A DNA stretch of 48,922 bases, taken from positions 1 through 48,922 of the forward strand of contig JBBQWT010000023.1 in assembly GCA_038210375.1 (NCBI GenBank), written 5' to 3'. Position numbers and translations under genes: made by a program. Of the stretch, positions 15,987 through 25,171 are shown in pieces; position 1 is the first letter of the stretch, and each line of letters starts with the position of its first letter. The notes under the pieces are model-generated. The model did not search any database. It saw only the letters and a program-made list of their open reading frames with translations, and was not told the origin of the DNA. The stretch is from JBBQWT01 sp038210375 (GTDB taxonomy: Bacteria > Acidobacteriota > Terriglobia > Terriglobales > Acidobacteriaceae).

Positions 15987-16841
15987 CTACAGTCCGGCGG
16001 CCAGGCGGGAGCGTGGGTCCAGAAAGTCGCGCAGAGCGTCTCCGATGAAGTTGAAGGAGAGCACTGCTAGCATCACCGTAATTGCGGGGAAGAAGACCAG
16101 GTGCGGGGAATCGAACAGGTGGGTGCGGGCGTCGTTGAGCATTGAGCCCCAACTGGCGGTGGGTGGCGGCAGGCCCAGGCCCAGGAAGCTCAGAGTCGCT
16201 TCCGCTAGAATTGCGCCGGCCATGCCGATGGCCGCCTGTACGATCACCGGCTGAATGATATTGGGGAGAATGTGGCGGGTGATAATGCGCCAGTCGGTGG
16301 CGCCCAGCGCGCGGGCCGCTTCCACAAATTCCTTTTCGCGCGCGGCCAGCACCTGAGCGCGAACCAGGCGCGCGTATCCCACCCATCCGCCGAGGGCCAG
16401 CGCGAAAATCAGGTTGAAAATTCCCGGACCGAGGAAGGCCACGAAGGCGATGGCCAGAAGGATGCCGGGAAAGGAAAGGAAAGCGTTGATGACCACCACG
16501 TTAAGAAACTGGTCGAGCCACCCACGGTAATATCCGGCGAGCGACCCCACGATCACGCCCAGCAGAAGGGAAAAAAACACCACAGATGTACCCACGAGCA
16601 TGGAAATGCGGGCGCCGAAGATGATGCGCGAGAGGATGTCGCGTCCCAGCTCGTCGGTACCGAACCAGTGATGCGCGGAGGGCGGCTGCAGGCGCGACGG
16701 AAGGTCGATGAAGTCGGGGTTTTGCGGAGCGATCCACGGCGCAAAGATAGCGAGAAAAGCGAAGAGGACGACCAGGGCCACTCCCACCGCGGCCAAGGGC
16801 TGATGTTTAGCGTGCTGCAGTACGGTGGACATTGTGGTCAT
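15987..16841 (-). CDS. ABC transporter permease, DppC/OppC type
   Basis: 284 aa, six predicted membrane helices. The N-terminal OppC-type segment (about 12-40) leads to the block HHWFGTDELGRDILSRIIFGAR (about 57-78) typical of dipeptide and oligopeptide permeases. The EAA loop that docks the ATPase is EFVEAARALGATDWRIITRHILP (about 165-187). The transporter would import or export peptides, or nickel or sugars in related systems. Unusually, no partner permease (DppB), ATPase or binding protein lies next to it; both neighbours are on the other strand. It must work with subunits encoded elsewhere or be a remnant. ATG codons at 16841 and 16832 are both possible. Confidence 0.88.
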   Translation of the reverse strand: MTTMSTVLQHAKHQPLAAVGVALVVLFAFLAIFAPWIAPQNPDFIDLPSRLQPPSAHHWFGTDELGRDILSRIIFGARISMLVGTSVVFFSLLLGVIVGSLAGYYRGWLDQFLNVVVINAFLSFPGILLAIAFVAFLGPGIFNLIFALALGGWVGYARLVRAQVLAAREKEFVEAARALGATDWRIITRHILPNIIQPVIVQAAIGMAGAILAEATLSFLGLGLPPPTASWGSMLNDARTHLFDSPHLVFFPAITVMLAVLSFNFIGDALRDFLDPRSRLAAGL

Positions 16842-16924
16842 CTTACACGCAGCCTGGTCAGGAACGATGATTGCGCGAGATCTGCATTCAACCAGATTGC
16901 GGTGGCATACTTAGAATAGGAATT

Positions 16925-17341
16925 ATGGCGAATCCACCGGCGCGGGACATCATATTTTATGATGGAGAATGTGGCCTGTGTCACGGCGTGGTGAAATGGG
17001 TCATGGCGCGCGATGCGGAAGGCCGGATGTTTGATTTTTCGCCGCTGCAGGGGGAAACGTTTGCGGCCAGGGTCCCGGCGGCGCAGCGCGCTGGCCTGCC
17101 CGACAGCGTCGTGGTCCGCACCCGCGAGGGCGGCCTGCTGACGCGATCGGATGCTTCGCTGTACATTCTCGAGCAGCTTGGCGGCCGGGGACGAAGACAG
17201 GCCCGGGGGCTTCGGCTGGCCCCGCGGGCGCTGCGCGACTTGCTCTACAGAGTGGTGGCGAGGCTGCGGAAACTTCTGGCGAAGCCGGTCAACGTTTGTC
17301 CGGTGATGACGGAGGCGCAACGATCACGATTCTTGCCTTAG
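16925..17341 (+). CDS. DCC-family thiol-disulfide oxidoreductase (DUF393)
   Basis: ATG at 16925, with AGGAA just upstream, gives 138 aa; the open extension to 16871 lacks family similarity. The hallmark is at the start: Asp13-Gly-Glu-Cys16-Gly-Leu-Cys19 in the YDGECGLCHG motif, the thioredoxin-like active site of the family. The remaining chain contains the usual FDFSPLQG segment (about 35-42), the SVVVRTREGG strand (about 60-69) and a basic C-terminal helix region. The family is predicted to be redox-active; no substrate is known. It is 54 bp before the CAP-domain gene on the same strand. Confidence 0.87.
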   Translation: MANPPARDIIFYDGECGLCHGVVKWVMARDAEGRMFDFSPLQGETFAARVPAAQRAGLPDSVVVRTREGGLLTRSDASLYILEQLGGRGRRQARGLRLAPRALRDLLYRVVARLRKLLAKPVNVCPVMTEAQRSRFLP

Positions 17342-17395
17342 CGATTTCGCCCCCTCGGGTTGTTGGAAAATGCGAAACTCATGCGGGGAACTGAC

Positions 17396-18322
17396 ATGGC
17401 AAAGATGATTTCTTCACCGGCGCTACGAATGCTCTTGTGCTGCACTCTGTTGTCCGGCGCCGCCCCTTCCGGCGCCGCGGCGGGGGTGTTTCACCGCAAG
17501 GCCGATAAGCCTGCTCCGCCGAAGACCGCGCCAGCGGTCACAGCGAACCCTGCGGGACTGGCCGGTTCCTCTGCCGCGGCGGCCATGATGTGGCCGCCTT
17601 CCCAATCCGAGCGCGCGCTGTGGGACCGACTGAACTCGGCGCGGGCAGCGGCCGGGGCCGTGCCTCTGCGCTGGAATGACAAGCTGATGCAGGCGGCGCG
17701 CAAGCATGCGGCTGAAATGCTGCAACGGCAAATCCTCTCTCACCAGTTTTCCGGCGAACCCGACCTGGGCGCGCGCGTAGCTGCCACCGGACTGCATTTT
17801 GACGAGATCGGTGAAAACGTGGCCTACGCGCCCGACCCCGACACCATGCACATCAACTGGATGAATTCGCCGGGCCACCGGCAAAACATTCTCAATCCCC
17901 GGTTTGACGAAGGCGGTATCGGTGTGGTCGCCGGGCCCGATCACAGGCTGTATGGAGTGCAGGACTTTGCCCGCGTGGTTCCGGAGATGACTCCGGCCGG
18001 TGTTGAGGGGCTGGTGCTGGATTCGCTGAACCGGCTGCGCGGGCAGAATGGGGAGCTGGGATTAGTGCGCGTCGAGCCCAAACAGGGAGTGCCGGCGGTG
18101 TGTCCGCTGCCGCGCAATTTTGTGGAGGCGATGCCCGACGTAGCGCGCAAGCTGGCGCGCTACCGGTCGGAGATACACTATTCCACCAGCGATCCCCGGG
18201 TGCTGCCGGATCCGGTGCAGAAGATCGCGGGATCGAGCGCTACCGCGATGTTTATCTCGGCATGTGCGGTCCGTGATGATTCATCGCCGCAGGGGACCTG
18301 GCATGTGGCGATCGCTTACTGA
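17396..18322 (+). CDS. Secreted CAP (SCP/PR-1) domain protein
   Basis: 308 aa from the ATG at 17396, preceded by GGGGAA; an earlier ATG at 17360 would add 12 unlikely residues. There is a signal peptide (about 1-28) and an Ala/Pro-rich spacer. The CAP domain (about 65-190) contains LWDRLNSARAAAGAVPLRW, KHAAEMLQRQILSH, GENVAYAPD and HINWMNSPGHRQNIL, the conserved CAP motifs with the two His and Glu of the cavity. The C-terminal half (about 195-308) is unassigned. Bacterial CAP proteins are secreted and their activity is generally unknown. It converges with ispG, only 6 bp between stops. Confidence 0.87.
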   Translation: MAKMISSPALRMLLCCTLLSGAAPSGAAAGVFHRKADKPAPPKTAPAVTANPAGLAGSSAAAAMMWPPSQSERALWDRLNSARAAAGAVPLRWNDKLMQAARKHAAEMLQRQILSHQFSGEPDLGARVAATGLHFDEIGENVAYAPDPDTMHINWMNSPGHRQNILNPRFDEGGIGVVAGPDHRLYGVQDFARVVPEMTPAGVEGLVLDSLNRLRGQNGELGLVRVEPKQGVPAVCPLPRNFVEAMPDVARKLARYRSEIHYSTSDPRVLPDPVQKIAGSSATAMFISACAVRDDSSPQGTWHVAIAY

Positions 18323-18328
18323 CTCCGC

Positions 18329-19639
18329 CTAGATTCCACCGGCGACCAGTTCTTCCTTCTTGTCCTGGGTAGGTTCAGCGGGCGGGGCATCGGGTTTGAT
18401 CGATGCGTCTCCGGCCTTGGGCGCGTAGTGCGAAGCCACGTATTCGTCGAGAATTTTGATGAAGTCATCGACGATGTGATCGCCTTTCAGAGTGGTAAAC
18501 AGGCGGCCATCGACGAATACCGGCGCTTTGGGTTCTTCGAAAGTGCCGGGCAGCGAGATGCCGATGTTGGCGTGCTTGGATTCTCCGGGGCCGTTGACCA
18601 CACATCCCATGACCGCGACCTTCATCTCCGCAACTCCCGCGTAGCTGTCTTTCCAGATGGGCATGTGATCGCGCAGATAGTGCTGAATCTGTTCCGCCAG
18701 TTCCTGGAAGAACGTGCTGGTGGTGCGGCCGCAGCCGGGGCAGGCGGTCACTTGCGGGGTGAAACTGCGAATGCCCAGGGATTGCAATATCTGCTGGCCC
18801 ACCAGCACTTCTTCGGTGCGGTCACCGTTGGGCGCCGGGGTGAGCGAAACCCGAATGGTGTCGCCGATGCCTTCCATCAGCAGGACTCCCAGGGCCGCGG
18901 AACTGCTGACGATCCCCTTGGAGCCCATGCCGGCTTCGGTTAATCCCAGGTGCAGTGGATAGTCAGAGCGGGACGCCAGCACCCGATAGACGGCGACCAG
19001 GTCCTGCACCGCGCTGACCTTGGCGCTGAGGATGATCTGGTCGTGGCGCAGGCCATACTTTTCCGCCATCGCCGCCGAATCCATGGCGCTCACCACCATC
19101 GCTTCCATGGTGACCTCGAGCGCCTCTTTCATTTCCGACTCAGGAAGGCGGCCGTTTTCATCCATCATGCGGGTGAGCAGCTGCTGGTCGAGCGAGCCCC
19201 AGTTGACGCCGATGCGGACCGGCTTCTGATGTTTGGCCGCGATTTCCACGATGGTGCGAAAATTGTCGTCGTCTTTCTTGCCGATGCTGCAGTTGCCGGG
19301 GTTAATTCGATACTTGGCCAGCGCGCTGGCGCATTCAGGATACTTGGCTAGCAGGAGGTGCCCGTTGTAATGGAAGTCGCCGATGATGGGAACCTTAAGT
19401 CCCATTTTTTCGAGACCTTCGACCACGGCGGGTACGGCTTTAGCGGCGGCATCGTTGTTGACTGTCACGCGGACCAGCTCGGAGCCGGCGCGCGACAGGG
19501 CGGCACACTGCTGAATCGTCCTGGGGATATCGGCGGTATCGGTGTTGGTCATCGATTGCACCACTACCGGATGGTCACTGCCCACGGGCACGCCGCCTAC
19601 GTAAACCGTCACCGTCTTCCTGCGCTTCAAAATAGACAT
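18329..19639 (-). CDS. ispG: 4-hydroxy-3-methylbut-2-enyl diphosphate synthase
   Basis: IspG (GcpE) is the [4Fe-4S] enzyme that reduces methylerythritol cyclodiphosphate to HMBPP in the MEP isoprenoid pathway. The 436-aa protein shows the N-terminal TIM barrel (VVVQSMTNTDTADI at about 25-38, IGDFHYNGHLLL at about 86-97, RINPGNCSIG at about 110-119) and the C-terminal cluster domain with TACPGCGRTTSTF and GCVVNGPGE, which supply the three Cys ligands; the Glu of the latter is the fourth ligand in characterised enzymes. A Pro/Ala/Glu-rich tail of about 30 residues extends past the usual end. It is last in the run uppS-cdsA-dxr-rseP-ispG, so two MEP enzymes are encoded together. Confidence 0.96.
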   Translation of the reverse strand: MSILKRRKTVTVYVGGVPVGSDHPVVVQSMTNTDTADIPRTIQQCAALSRAGSELVRVTVNNDAAAKAVPAVVEGLEKMGLKVPIIGDFHYNGHLLLAKYPECASALAKYRINPGNCSIGKKDDDNFRTIVEIAAKHQKPVRIGVNWGSLDQQLLTRMMDENGRLPESEMKEALEVTMEAMVVSAMDSAAMAEKYGLRHDQIILSAKVSAVQDLVAVYRVLASRSDYPLHLGLTEAGMGSKGIVSSSAALGVLLMEGIGDTIRVSLTPAPNGDRTEEVLVGQQILQSLGIRSFTPQVTACPGCGRTTSTFFQELAEQIQHYLRDHMPIWKDSYAGVAEMKVAVMGCVVNGPGESKHANIGISLPGTFEEPKAPVFVDGRLFTTLKGDHIVDDFIKILDEYVASHYAPKAGDASIKPDAPPAEPTQDKKEELVAGGI

Positions 19640-19789
19640 ATCCTGCCTTTGCTGGACCAGCTAATTATTAATTCCTGCGACTGAACCTGGCTATGGCGCC
19701 GGGGTTGCGGGGCTATTTATTAGATTCCGGGTGCCGGGTTTTCGGTTCACCCCCAGGCTCGCGCGAAACCGGGTTTTCCTGATTCCCGG

Positions 19790-21136
19790 TCAAGATAGAA
19801 GCTTCGCCCATCCCGGCCAGGCTTTGGCGATGTCGTTATAAATCACCAGCGTAGCAAACAGCACGAGAAAGACGAATGCGGCCTGGTAAATGCGTTCCTT
19901 GATGCGCAGGCTGATATCGCGGCGGATCGTGCCTTCAATCAACAGCATCAGGATCATGCCGCCATCGAGAATGGGAATAGGAAACAAGTTGAAGATGCCC
20001 AGGTTCAAGCTGATGGCCGCCATTAACTCAAGAAACGGAATCCAGCCCTTTTGGCGGACAGCCGCCCCGGAGGCGCGCGCGATGCCGATGGGGCCATCCA
20101 TCTGCTTGACCGAGATCTTGCGCTGCACCATCTTCTTCACCAGTTCCACGATGAGCAGGGAGCTGCGGCGGTTCTCTTCAATTGATTTCGAAAGCGCGGC
20201 GGCGAATGGCAGGCGCGAGACCCGCATGGGTTGCGAACCAAACCCGATGCGGTAGTGCTTATTGCTGCCTTCAACGTCGGCCAGGACTGGGGTAATGGCA
20301 AAATGCATGTCGTGGCCATCGCGGGTGGCGGTCACATCCACAGGTTTGCCTTTGGTCTCCTGCAGGTACTGGATGATAGCGGGCAGCGACCGCACCGGAT
20401 TGCCGTCGAGCGCGGTGATGACGTCGCCTTCTTTCATCCCGGCTGTGGCGGCAGGCATCCCCGGGCTGAGGTCGGTAATGACATTGGGCTGGTCTTCCTT
20501 CCACCCCGCGTCTCCCATTTGTTCAGGGCCGCCCTCGGGTACGAGGGTCTTATGCAGGGATTCACCGCCACGCTGGATGGTAAGGTCGAGCGACTGGGCG
20601 GCGTTCATGCCTACCTTGGGCAGCACGTCTTCCCAGGTCGGATTCTTCATGCCCTCGAGCTCTACGATGCGGTCGCCGGGGAGAATACCGGCCTTGGCGG
20701 CGGGTGATTTATCGGCCACCCAGCCGATCACGGCAGGCTGATCGAGAAATGCCGGGTAGGAAAAATGGACCATGAAAATTCCGGTCAGCAGCGCGATGGC
20801 CAGGGTAATGTTCATGGTGGGGCCCGAGATGGCCACCAGCAGGCGCTGCCAGCGCGGGTGAGACATGAATTCCCGGGGATCGCCGGTGCCCTGGGATTCC
20901 ATGGGGTTCTCGCCGGACATCTTCACGTATCCACCGAGCGGGATCAGATTCAACTGGTATTCGGTTTCGCCCCGCCTGAACCCAACGATTCGCTGGCCGA
21001 AGCCAATGGCGAAAACCTCGACCCGAATGCCGAACAGCTTGGCGGTGGCAAAGTGCCCGAACTCATGCAGCAGAATCAACGTCCCGAGCAGGACCGCTAC
21101 TGAAAGCAACGTGATGACGAAATTCAGCACAAGCAT
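19790..21136 (-). CDS. rseP: RseP-type site-2 zinc metalloprotease
   Basis: Intramembrane protease of the M50 family that cuts membrane-bound anti-sigma factors and clears signal peptide remnants. The 448-aa protein has the zinc motif HEFGH (His24, Glu25, His28) in the first membrane helix, two PDZ domains (about 125-195 and 210-285) and the third ligand motif NLFPIPILDGG (about 375-385) in a C-terminal helix. It lies between dxr and ispG, the usual arrangement in many bacteria where rseP accompanies dxr, cdsA and uppS. Gaps on either side are 100 and 150 bp, so internal promoters are possible. Confidence 0.95.
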   Translation of the reverse strand: MLVLNFVITLLSVAVLLGTLILLHEFGHFATAKLFGIRVEVFAIGFGQRIVGFRRGETEYQLNLIPLGGYVKMSGENPMESQGTGDPREFMSHPRWQRLLVAISGPTMNITLAIALLTGIFMVHFSYPAFLDQPAVIGWVADKSPAAKAGILPGDRIVELEGMKNPTWEDVLPKVGMNAAQSLDLTIQRGGESLHKTLVPEGGPEQMGDAGWKEDQPNVITDLSPGMPAATAGMKEGDVITALDGNPVRSLPAIIQYLQETKGKPVDVTATRDGHDMHFAITPVLADVEGSNKHYRIGFGSQPMRVSRLPFAAALSKSIEENRRSSLLIVELVKKMVQRKISVKQMDGPIGIARASGAAVRQKGWIPFLELMAAISLNLGIFNLFPIPILDGGMILMLLIEGTIRRDISLRIKERIYQAAFVFLVLFATLVIYNDIAKAWPGWAKLLS

Positions 21137-21236
21137 CTTCCTGATGGATTTGGTTACCGGCCAGCCGGTTTATTAGATGAAGAAAGCCGCCCGGTGATGT
21201 TAATTTTCAGACCGGCGAAAGCGGCTCGCGGATCGT

Positions 21237-22403
21237 TCAAATGCGGGCCTGCCCAACCTTTTCCGTGGTGAGACGGCGGGCTTCCGCATCCATCTCCAGC
21301 ACTTCCTGAATGGATGCAGGGCGCCGCGCCCCGGTCGCACTCAAGACTACTTCCATTATACGAGGGATATCGGTGAAGCGGATTGCGCCGTCGAGGAAGC
21401 CGGCGACCAGGACCTCGTCGGCGGCGTTCAACGCCACGGTGGCGGCGCCCCCGGCGGCCGCGGCCTCGTACGCCAGGCGGAGGCAGGGAAATTTCTCGAG
21501 GTCGGGCGGCGAGAAATCGAGGCGCCGCATCTCCGCCAGGGGAAAATCCAAAGTGGAGGGCACCCGCTCGGGATAGGAGAGCGCGTACAGAATCGGCAGG
21601 CGCATGTCGGTGACCGAGAGCTGCGCCAGGATGCTGCCATCCACAAACTCAACCAGTGAATGAATGGTGGATTGGGGATGCACCAGCACTCCGACCTGTG
21701 CGGGAGGAATTTCGAAAAGGCGGCAGGCCTCGATGACTTCGAATCCCTTGTTCATTAGCGTGGCGGAATCGATGGTGATTCGCCGGCCCATCTTCCACGT
21801 GGGGTGGTTAAGCGCCTGCTCCACGGTGATGGAATCGAAAGCCGAAGCAGGGGTGTCGAGAAACGGGCCTCCGGAGGCGGTGAGCCAGACTTTTTTGATT
21901 TCAGCGGCCGAACCGGCGCGCATGCATTGGTGCACGGCGTTGTGCTCGCTATCAATGGGAAGCAGCGCCTTTCCGCTGCGGCGGGCGGCGGCGGTGATCA
22001 GCTCCCCCGCGGCCACCATGCATTCCTTGTTGGCAAGCCCCACCTGCTTGCCGGCTCTCACCGCTTCGTACGTGGCTTCGAGGCCGGCCACCCCGACGAT
22101 GGCGCTGACTACGAAATCGGCGGCGGGATGGGTGGCAACGGCGATCGCTCCCTCGGCGCCATGAACCACCTCAATGTTTTTTAGTCCCGCTGCAACGAGT
22201 CTTGAATGCAGCGCGACCGCGTGGTCGGCGGCCGCGACCGAAATCATCTGCGGACGCCAGCGGATGGCTTGGGTGAGGACCAGGTCCAGGTTGCTTCCGA
22301 CGGCCAGGGATGCCACCGAAAACCTATCCGGATAGGATTCGCAAATGCTCAACGTGGAGGTTCCGATGGAGCCGGTGGAACCCAGGATGGCGATGCGTTT
22401 CAT
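21237..22403 (-). CDS. dxr: 1-deoxy-D-xylulose 5-phosphate reductoisomerase
   Basis: Dxr makes methylerythritol 4-phosphate with NADPH, the first committed step of the MEP pathway. The 388-aa chain has the normal length and begins with the nucleotide loop ILGSTGSIGTSTL (about 5-17). The metal and substrate region reads LLPIDSEHNAVHQCM (about 146-160), with Asp and Glu ligands, and the flexible-loop/active-site block LTASGGPFLDTP follows (about 173-184). The C-terminal helical domain is intact. The start ATG is 43 bp after the cdsA stop, so co-transcription with cdsA is likely. Confidence 0.96.
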   Translation of the reverse strand: MKRIAILGSTGSIGTSTLSICESYPDRFSVASLAVGSNLDLVLTQAIRWRPQMISVAAADHAVALHSRLVAAGLKNIEVVHGAEGAIAVATHPAADFVVSAIVGVAGLEATYEAVRAGKQVGLANKECMVAAGELITAAARRSGKALLPIDSEHNAVHQCMRAGSAAEIKKVWLTASGGPFLDTPASAFDSITVEQALNHPTWKMGRRITIDSATLMNKGFEVIEACRLFEIPPAQVGVLVHPQSTIHSLVEFVDGSILAQLSVTDMRLPILYALSYPERVPSTLDFPLAEMRRLDFSPPDLEKFPCLRLAYEAAAAGGAATVALNAADEVLVAGFLDGAIRFTDIPRIMEVVLSATGARRPASIQEVLEMDAEARRLTTEKVGQARI

Positions 22404-22446
22404 GAGAATTGCGACCCAAATGAGGAAAAGAAATGGTTCAAGGCAG

Positions 22447-23310
22447 TCAATTTACGGTAATCAGGAGGGATACTAACACAGCAAACGGAGCGGCCATGAG
22501 CAGTGCGTCCACGCGGTCGAGCACGCCGCCGTGGCCGGGAAGCAGGGTACCGGAATCCTTGACGCTGGCGCCGCGCTTGATCATGGATTCGACCAAGTCG
22601 CCGACCTGTGCGGCCACGTTGATGGCAGCGGCCAGCGCAATCTGCAACGGCAATACCGGTGGCGCGAAGGCCGGGTTCGACCCCACCAGCAGGTGGGCTG
22701 ATATCGCCCAACGGGCAATGTCGCCGGCGTTAGCGAACAGCAACACCGCGACCGCGATGCTTCCCAGAAACGAGGCGATCGCTCCTTCCCAGGTTTTTTT
22801 AGGACTGATGCGCGCGGCAAAAGGAGTGCGGCCCAAAGATCGGCCGATGTAATAAGCGAAAATGTCGCCGCTCCAGACGACGAATAGAACCAGCAGGATG
22901 CTGAACCATCCGCCGGGAAAAGATCGGGCCTGCAACAGGCAGAAGAAAGGGAACCCGATGTAGATGCATCCCAGCAAAGAAATTCCGGCGGCGGGAAGCG
23001 CAGTCGAGAGCTCGGACCGGGTCATGCAGGCGATCAGAAAGAGGAAAGGAAACGATGCCAGGAACGCCCAGAACATGCGCATATCACGCACCCCCGCTGA
23101 AAAAACCGGAGTTAGACAAAAAACCAGCACCGCGAGATACGTGATGATACGGAAGGGCTGGATATTGTAGGCGGTAGCGATGTCGAGGTATTCACGGGCG
23201 GCGAGAAGCGCAAGGCCGGCGATGGCGACGGCCAAAAACCAGAGGGGCGCGCGGAACACCAGCGCCAGCACGACCGGAATGAGCACAACCGCGGTGAGTA
23301 TCCTCGTCAT
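22447..23310 (-). CDS. cdsA: Phosphatidate cytidylyltransferase (CDP-diglyceride synthase)
   Basis: CdsA makes CDP-diacylglycerol from phosphatidic acid and CTP in the inner membrane, the branch point for phospholipids. The 287-aa protein has about eight hydrophobic helices. The family signature is split over RISPKKTWEGAIASFLGS (about 187-204) and the C-terminal LLPGHGGVLDRVDALLMAAP (about 257-276), with the conserved Asp residues that hold the metal. The gene lies between uppS (130 bp upstream) and dxr (43 bp downstream), its standard neighbours. Confidence 0.95.
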   Translation of the reverse strand: MTRILTAVVLIPVVLALVFRAPLWFLAVAIAGLALLAAREYLDIATAYNIQPFRIITYLAVLVFCLTPVFSAGVRDMRMFWAFLASFPFLFLIACMTRSELSTALPAAGISLLGCIYIGFPFFCLLQARSFPGGWFSILLVLFVVWSGDIFAYYIGRSLGRTPFAARISPKKTWEGAIASFLGSIAVAVLLFANAGDIARWAISAHLLVGSNPAFAPPVLPLQIALAAAINVAAQVGDLVESMIKRGASVKDSGTLLPGHGGVLDRVDALLMAAPFAVLVSLLITVN

Positions 23311-23440
23311 TGTTCAAACCAACTACGATTGAACAGACTACCATGCGAAACGCGCGGTCCCGAGTTACTGGGTGGTGGGTGAGCAAGGCGTTTCCGGCTT
23401 CGCTGGGAATGACAACTCTAATAATTTCTGAGCCTGGTAA

Positions 23441-24232
23441 TTATCCAGGATGGCTATGCTGTCCTAGGCCGCCGTAGCGGCGCTCGCGCTTTTGATATTC
23501 CAGGATGGCTTCGAGCAAATGGACTCCACGAAAATCCGGCCATAATTTTTCGGTCACATAAATTTCTGAATATGCCACCTGCCACAGCAGGAAGTTACTC
23601 AAGCGCATTTCTCCGCTGGTGCGGATGACCAGGTCGGGATCGGGCAGGTTATGGGTGTAGAGATGCTTTTCGATCCCGGCTTCGTCGATCTTCAGATGCT
23701 TGATGCCGCCGTTGGCTGCGGCCTGGTGGACGATGGAGTTGAAGGCGTCCACGAGCTCCGAGCGGGCGCCGTAATTCAGGGCCAGGGTCAGGCACATGCC
23801 GGTGTTTTTGGCGGTGGCGTCTCGGCAGATGCGCATGTCCTCCTGCACTTCAGGAGCAAGCTGGTGGCTGCGCCCGATATATTCCAGGCGGATATTATTT
23901 TTATTCAGCGTGGCAACTTCACGTCGCAGATAAGTGCGCAGCAGGCGCATCAGGAAATCCACTTCGCCGGAGGGCCGGCGCTGCCAGTTCTCAACGGAGA
24001 AGGCGTACAGGGTGAGAGACTCGATCCCGGTACGAGCCGCGGTTTCCACGGTTTCGCGGACGGCGGTCACGCCGGCGCGGTGTCCGGCCATGCGCGGGAG
24101 GTGGCGTTTCTTGGCCCAGCGTCCATTGCCATCCATGATGATGGCGATGTGTTTTGGAAGATGGCTCAGGGTCAACGCGCGATAGAGCTCGGCTTCCTGC
24201 CGGTTGAATCCTGAAGGAATGGTCTTGAGCAA
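23441..24232 (-). CDS. uppS: Isoprenyl (undecaprenyl) diphosphate synthase
   Basis: UppS adds isopentenyl units in cis to farnesyl diphosphate to make the C55 carrier for peptidoglycan and polysaccharides. I prefer the TTG at 24232 because AGGAG lies 6 nt upstream; it gives 263 aa. The open extension to 24271 is Gly/Pro-rich and lacks a site. Conserved blocks are HIAIIMDGNGRWAKKR (about 27-42, with the catalytic Asp), AGHRAGV, the YAFSVENWQRRP block (about 80-91), NYGARSELV (about 153-161) and the C-terminal PDLVIRTSGEMRLSNFLLWQ. It opens the isoprenoid and lipid run. Confidence 0.94.
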   Translation of the reverse strand: MLKTIPSGFNRQEAELYRALTLSHLPKHIAIIMDGNGRWAKKRHLPRMAGHRAGVTAVRETVETAARTGIESLTLYAFSVENWQRRPSGEVDFLMRLLRTYLRREVATLNKNNIRLEYIGRSHQLAPEVQEDMRICRDATAKNTGMCLTLALNYGARSELVDAFNSIVHQAAANGGIKHLKIDEAGIEKHLYTHNLPDPDLVIRTSGEMRLSNFLLWQVAYSEIYVTEKLWPDFRGVHLLEAILEYQKRERRYGGLGQHSHPG

Positions 24233-24363
24233 GTAAACTCCTGGCCGCCCCAGGGGAGCCCCTCGGGTCAAAATGAGTATACCGCTTTATGGCATAAAGT
24301 GGAATAAGAGTTCGTGGCGCAAGGGGAGAAAGCGAACAATTTTATTGAGGAGTTCTAAAGCAA

Positions 24364-24401
24364 CAACAAGAGCCGGAGATTGCTTCCCCCGGCTCTTGTT
24401 G
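24364..24401 (-). terminator. Hairpin terminator after the XRE regulator
   Basis: CAACAAGAGCCGG and CCGGCTCTTGTTG form a perfect 13-bp stem with a 12-nt loop. On the minus strand it follows the stop codon at 24417 by 15 bp and the following bases are T-rich, so it probably ends the regulator transcript and isolates it from uppS. Confidence 0.8.
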
Positions 24402-24416
24402 CTTTCCGAATGATGC

Positions 24417-24953
24417 TTAGGCGTTGCGTCTGGGCCGCGTGGTCAGCTCCCTTACCTGGGTGAGGAAGGTCTGGCGTTGCAGCGGATCCAGCTTGCAGAC
24501 GAATGGGGCGAGCGAGGAGATGAACTCGTCCGACAGGAGCTCACGCACCTGTTCGTCGTGGCTATGGCCGCAGCTATCCAATAGATCGGAGACAGTCACT
24601 TCGAGGGCGAGGGCGAGACGCTCCAGTGACGACAGGGTGGGGGTAGCCTTGTCGTTCTCAATCTTGGAAACGTAGGTGCGAGGGACATGCATGCGCAGCG
24701 CGAGCTGGCGCTGGCTTAATCCTCCGCGATGGCGCAGGGAACGGATCGCGACTGCGATCTGGAAGCGGCGATGTCCATGACCATTACCGGTCTCGACGGG
24801 TGCAGCCACTACCTGGATGGGTTCAGGGATTTCCTCGTCGAGCGAGGTATGGCACTTCCGGCATAAACTGTTCATGGTCCGGAATTGGACAAGCGAGCAA
24901 TGGTCGCAGCGAACAACTTCCCGTGAGTCCACGGGAGCTAGGGTGGTGGCCAT
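24417..24953 (-). CDS. XRE-family regulator with N-terminal zinc ribbon
   Basis: 178 aa. A four-cysteine zinc ribbon comes first (C16-x2-C19 and C31-x2-C34), a short linker follows, then a helix-turn-helix of the XRE/Cro type (about residues 64-120) with GLSQRQLALRM as the first two helices and TYVSKIENDKATPTLSSLERLA as recognition and supporting helices. The C-terminal part (about 125-175) is helical and may dimerise. It is probably a DNA-binding transcriptional regulator. No regulated partner is adjacent except uppS downstream, separated by a terminator. The zinc ribbon plus XRE pairing is less common than a plain XRE protein. Confidence 0.88.
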   Translation of the reverse strand: MATTLAPVDSREVVRCDHCSLVQFRTMNSLCRKCHTSLDEEIPEPIQVVAAPVETGNGHGHRRFQIAVAIRSLRHRGGLSQRQLALRMHVPRTYVSKIENDKATPTLSSLERLALALEVTVSDLLDSCGHSHDEQVRELLSDEFISSLAPFVCKLDPLQRQTFLTQVRELTTRPRRNA

Positions 24954-25171
24954 CAGGTTTTAGGAGCCGCCAGAGCGGGGCGCTCCCCAGGGGCTCCGGG
25001 GTCAGCCGAAACACCTGGTATTCGGATCCGTGGAAGAAAAAAATCTTGCCTCCCAACGAACCCAATCAAAGTCAGGAGGTACTCTGCGGCATAGAGGCAG
25101 GCTTGTCAAGAAGAATCTGGTAAGAAACAGGAAGTGGCATCCAAATAACCGGGAGAAACAATGGCGAAAAC

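Noticed and set aside
23311..23440. Spacer between cdsA and uppS with CTTCGCTGGGAATGACAAC
   Set aside because: Resembles the core of the family 1 repeat but the arms do not align; too little to call a copy.
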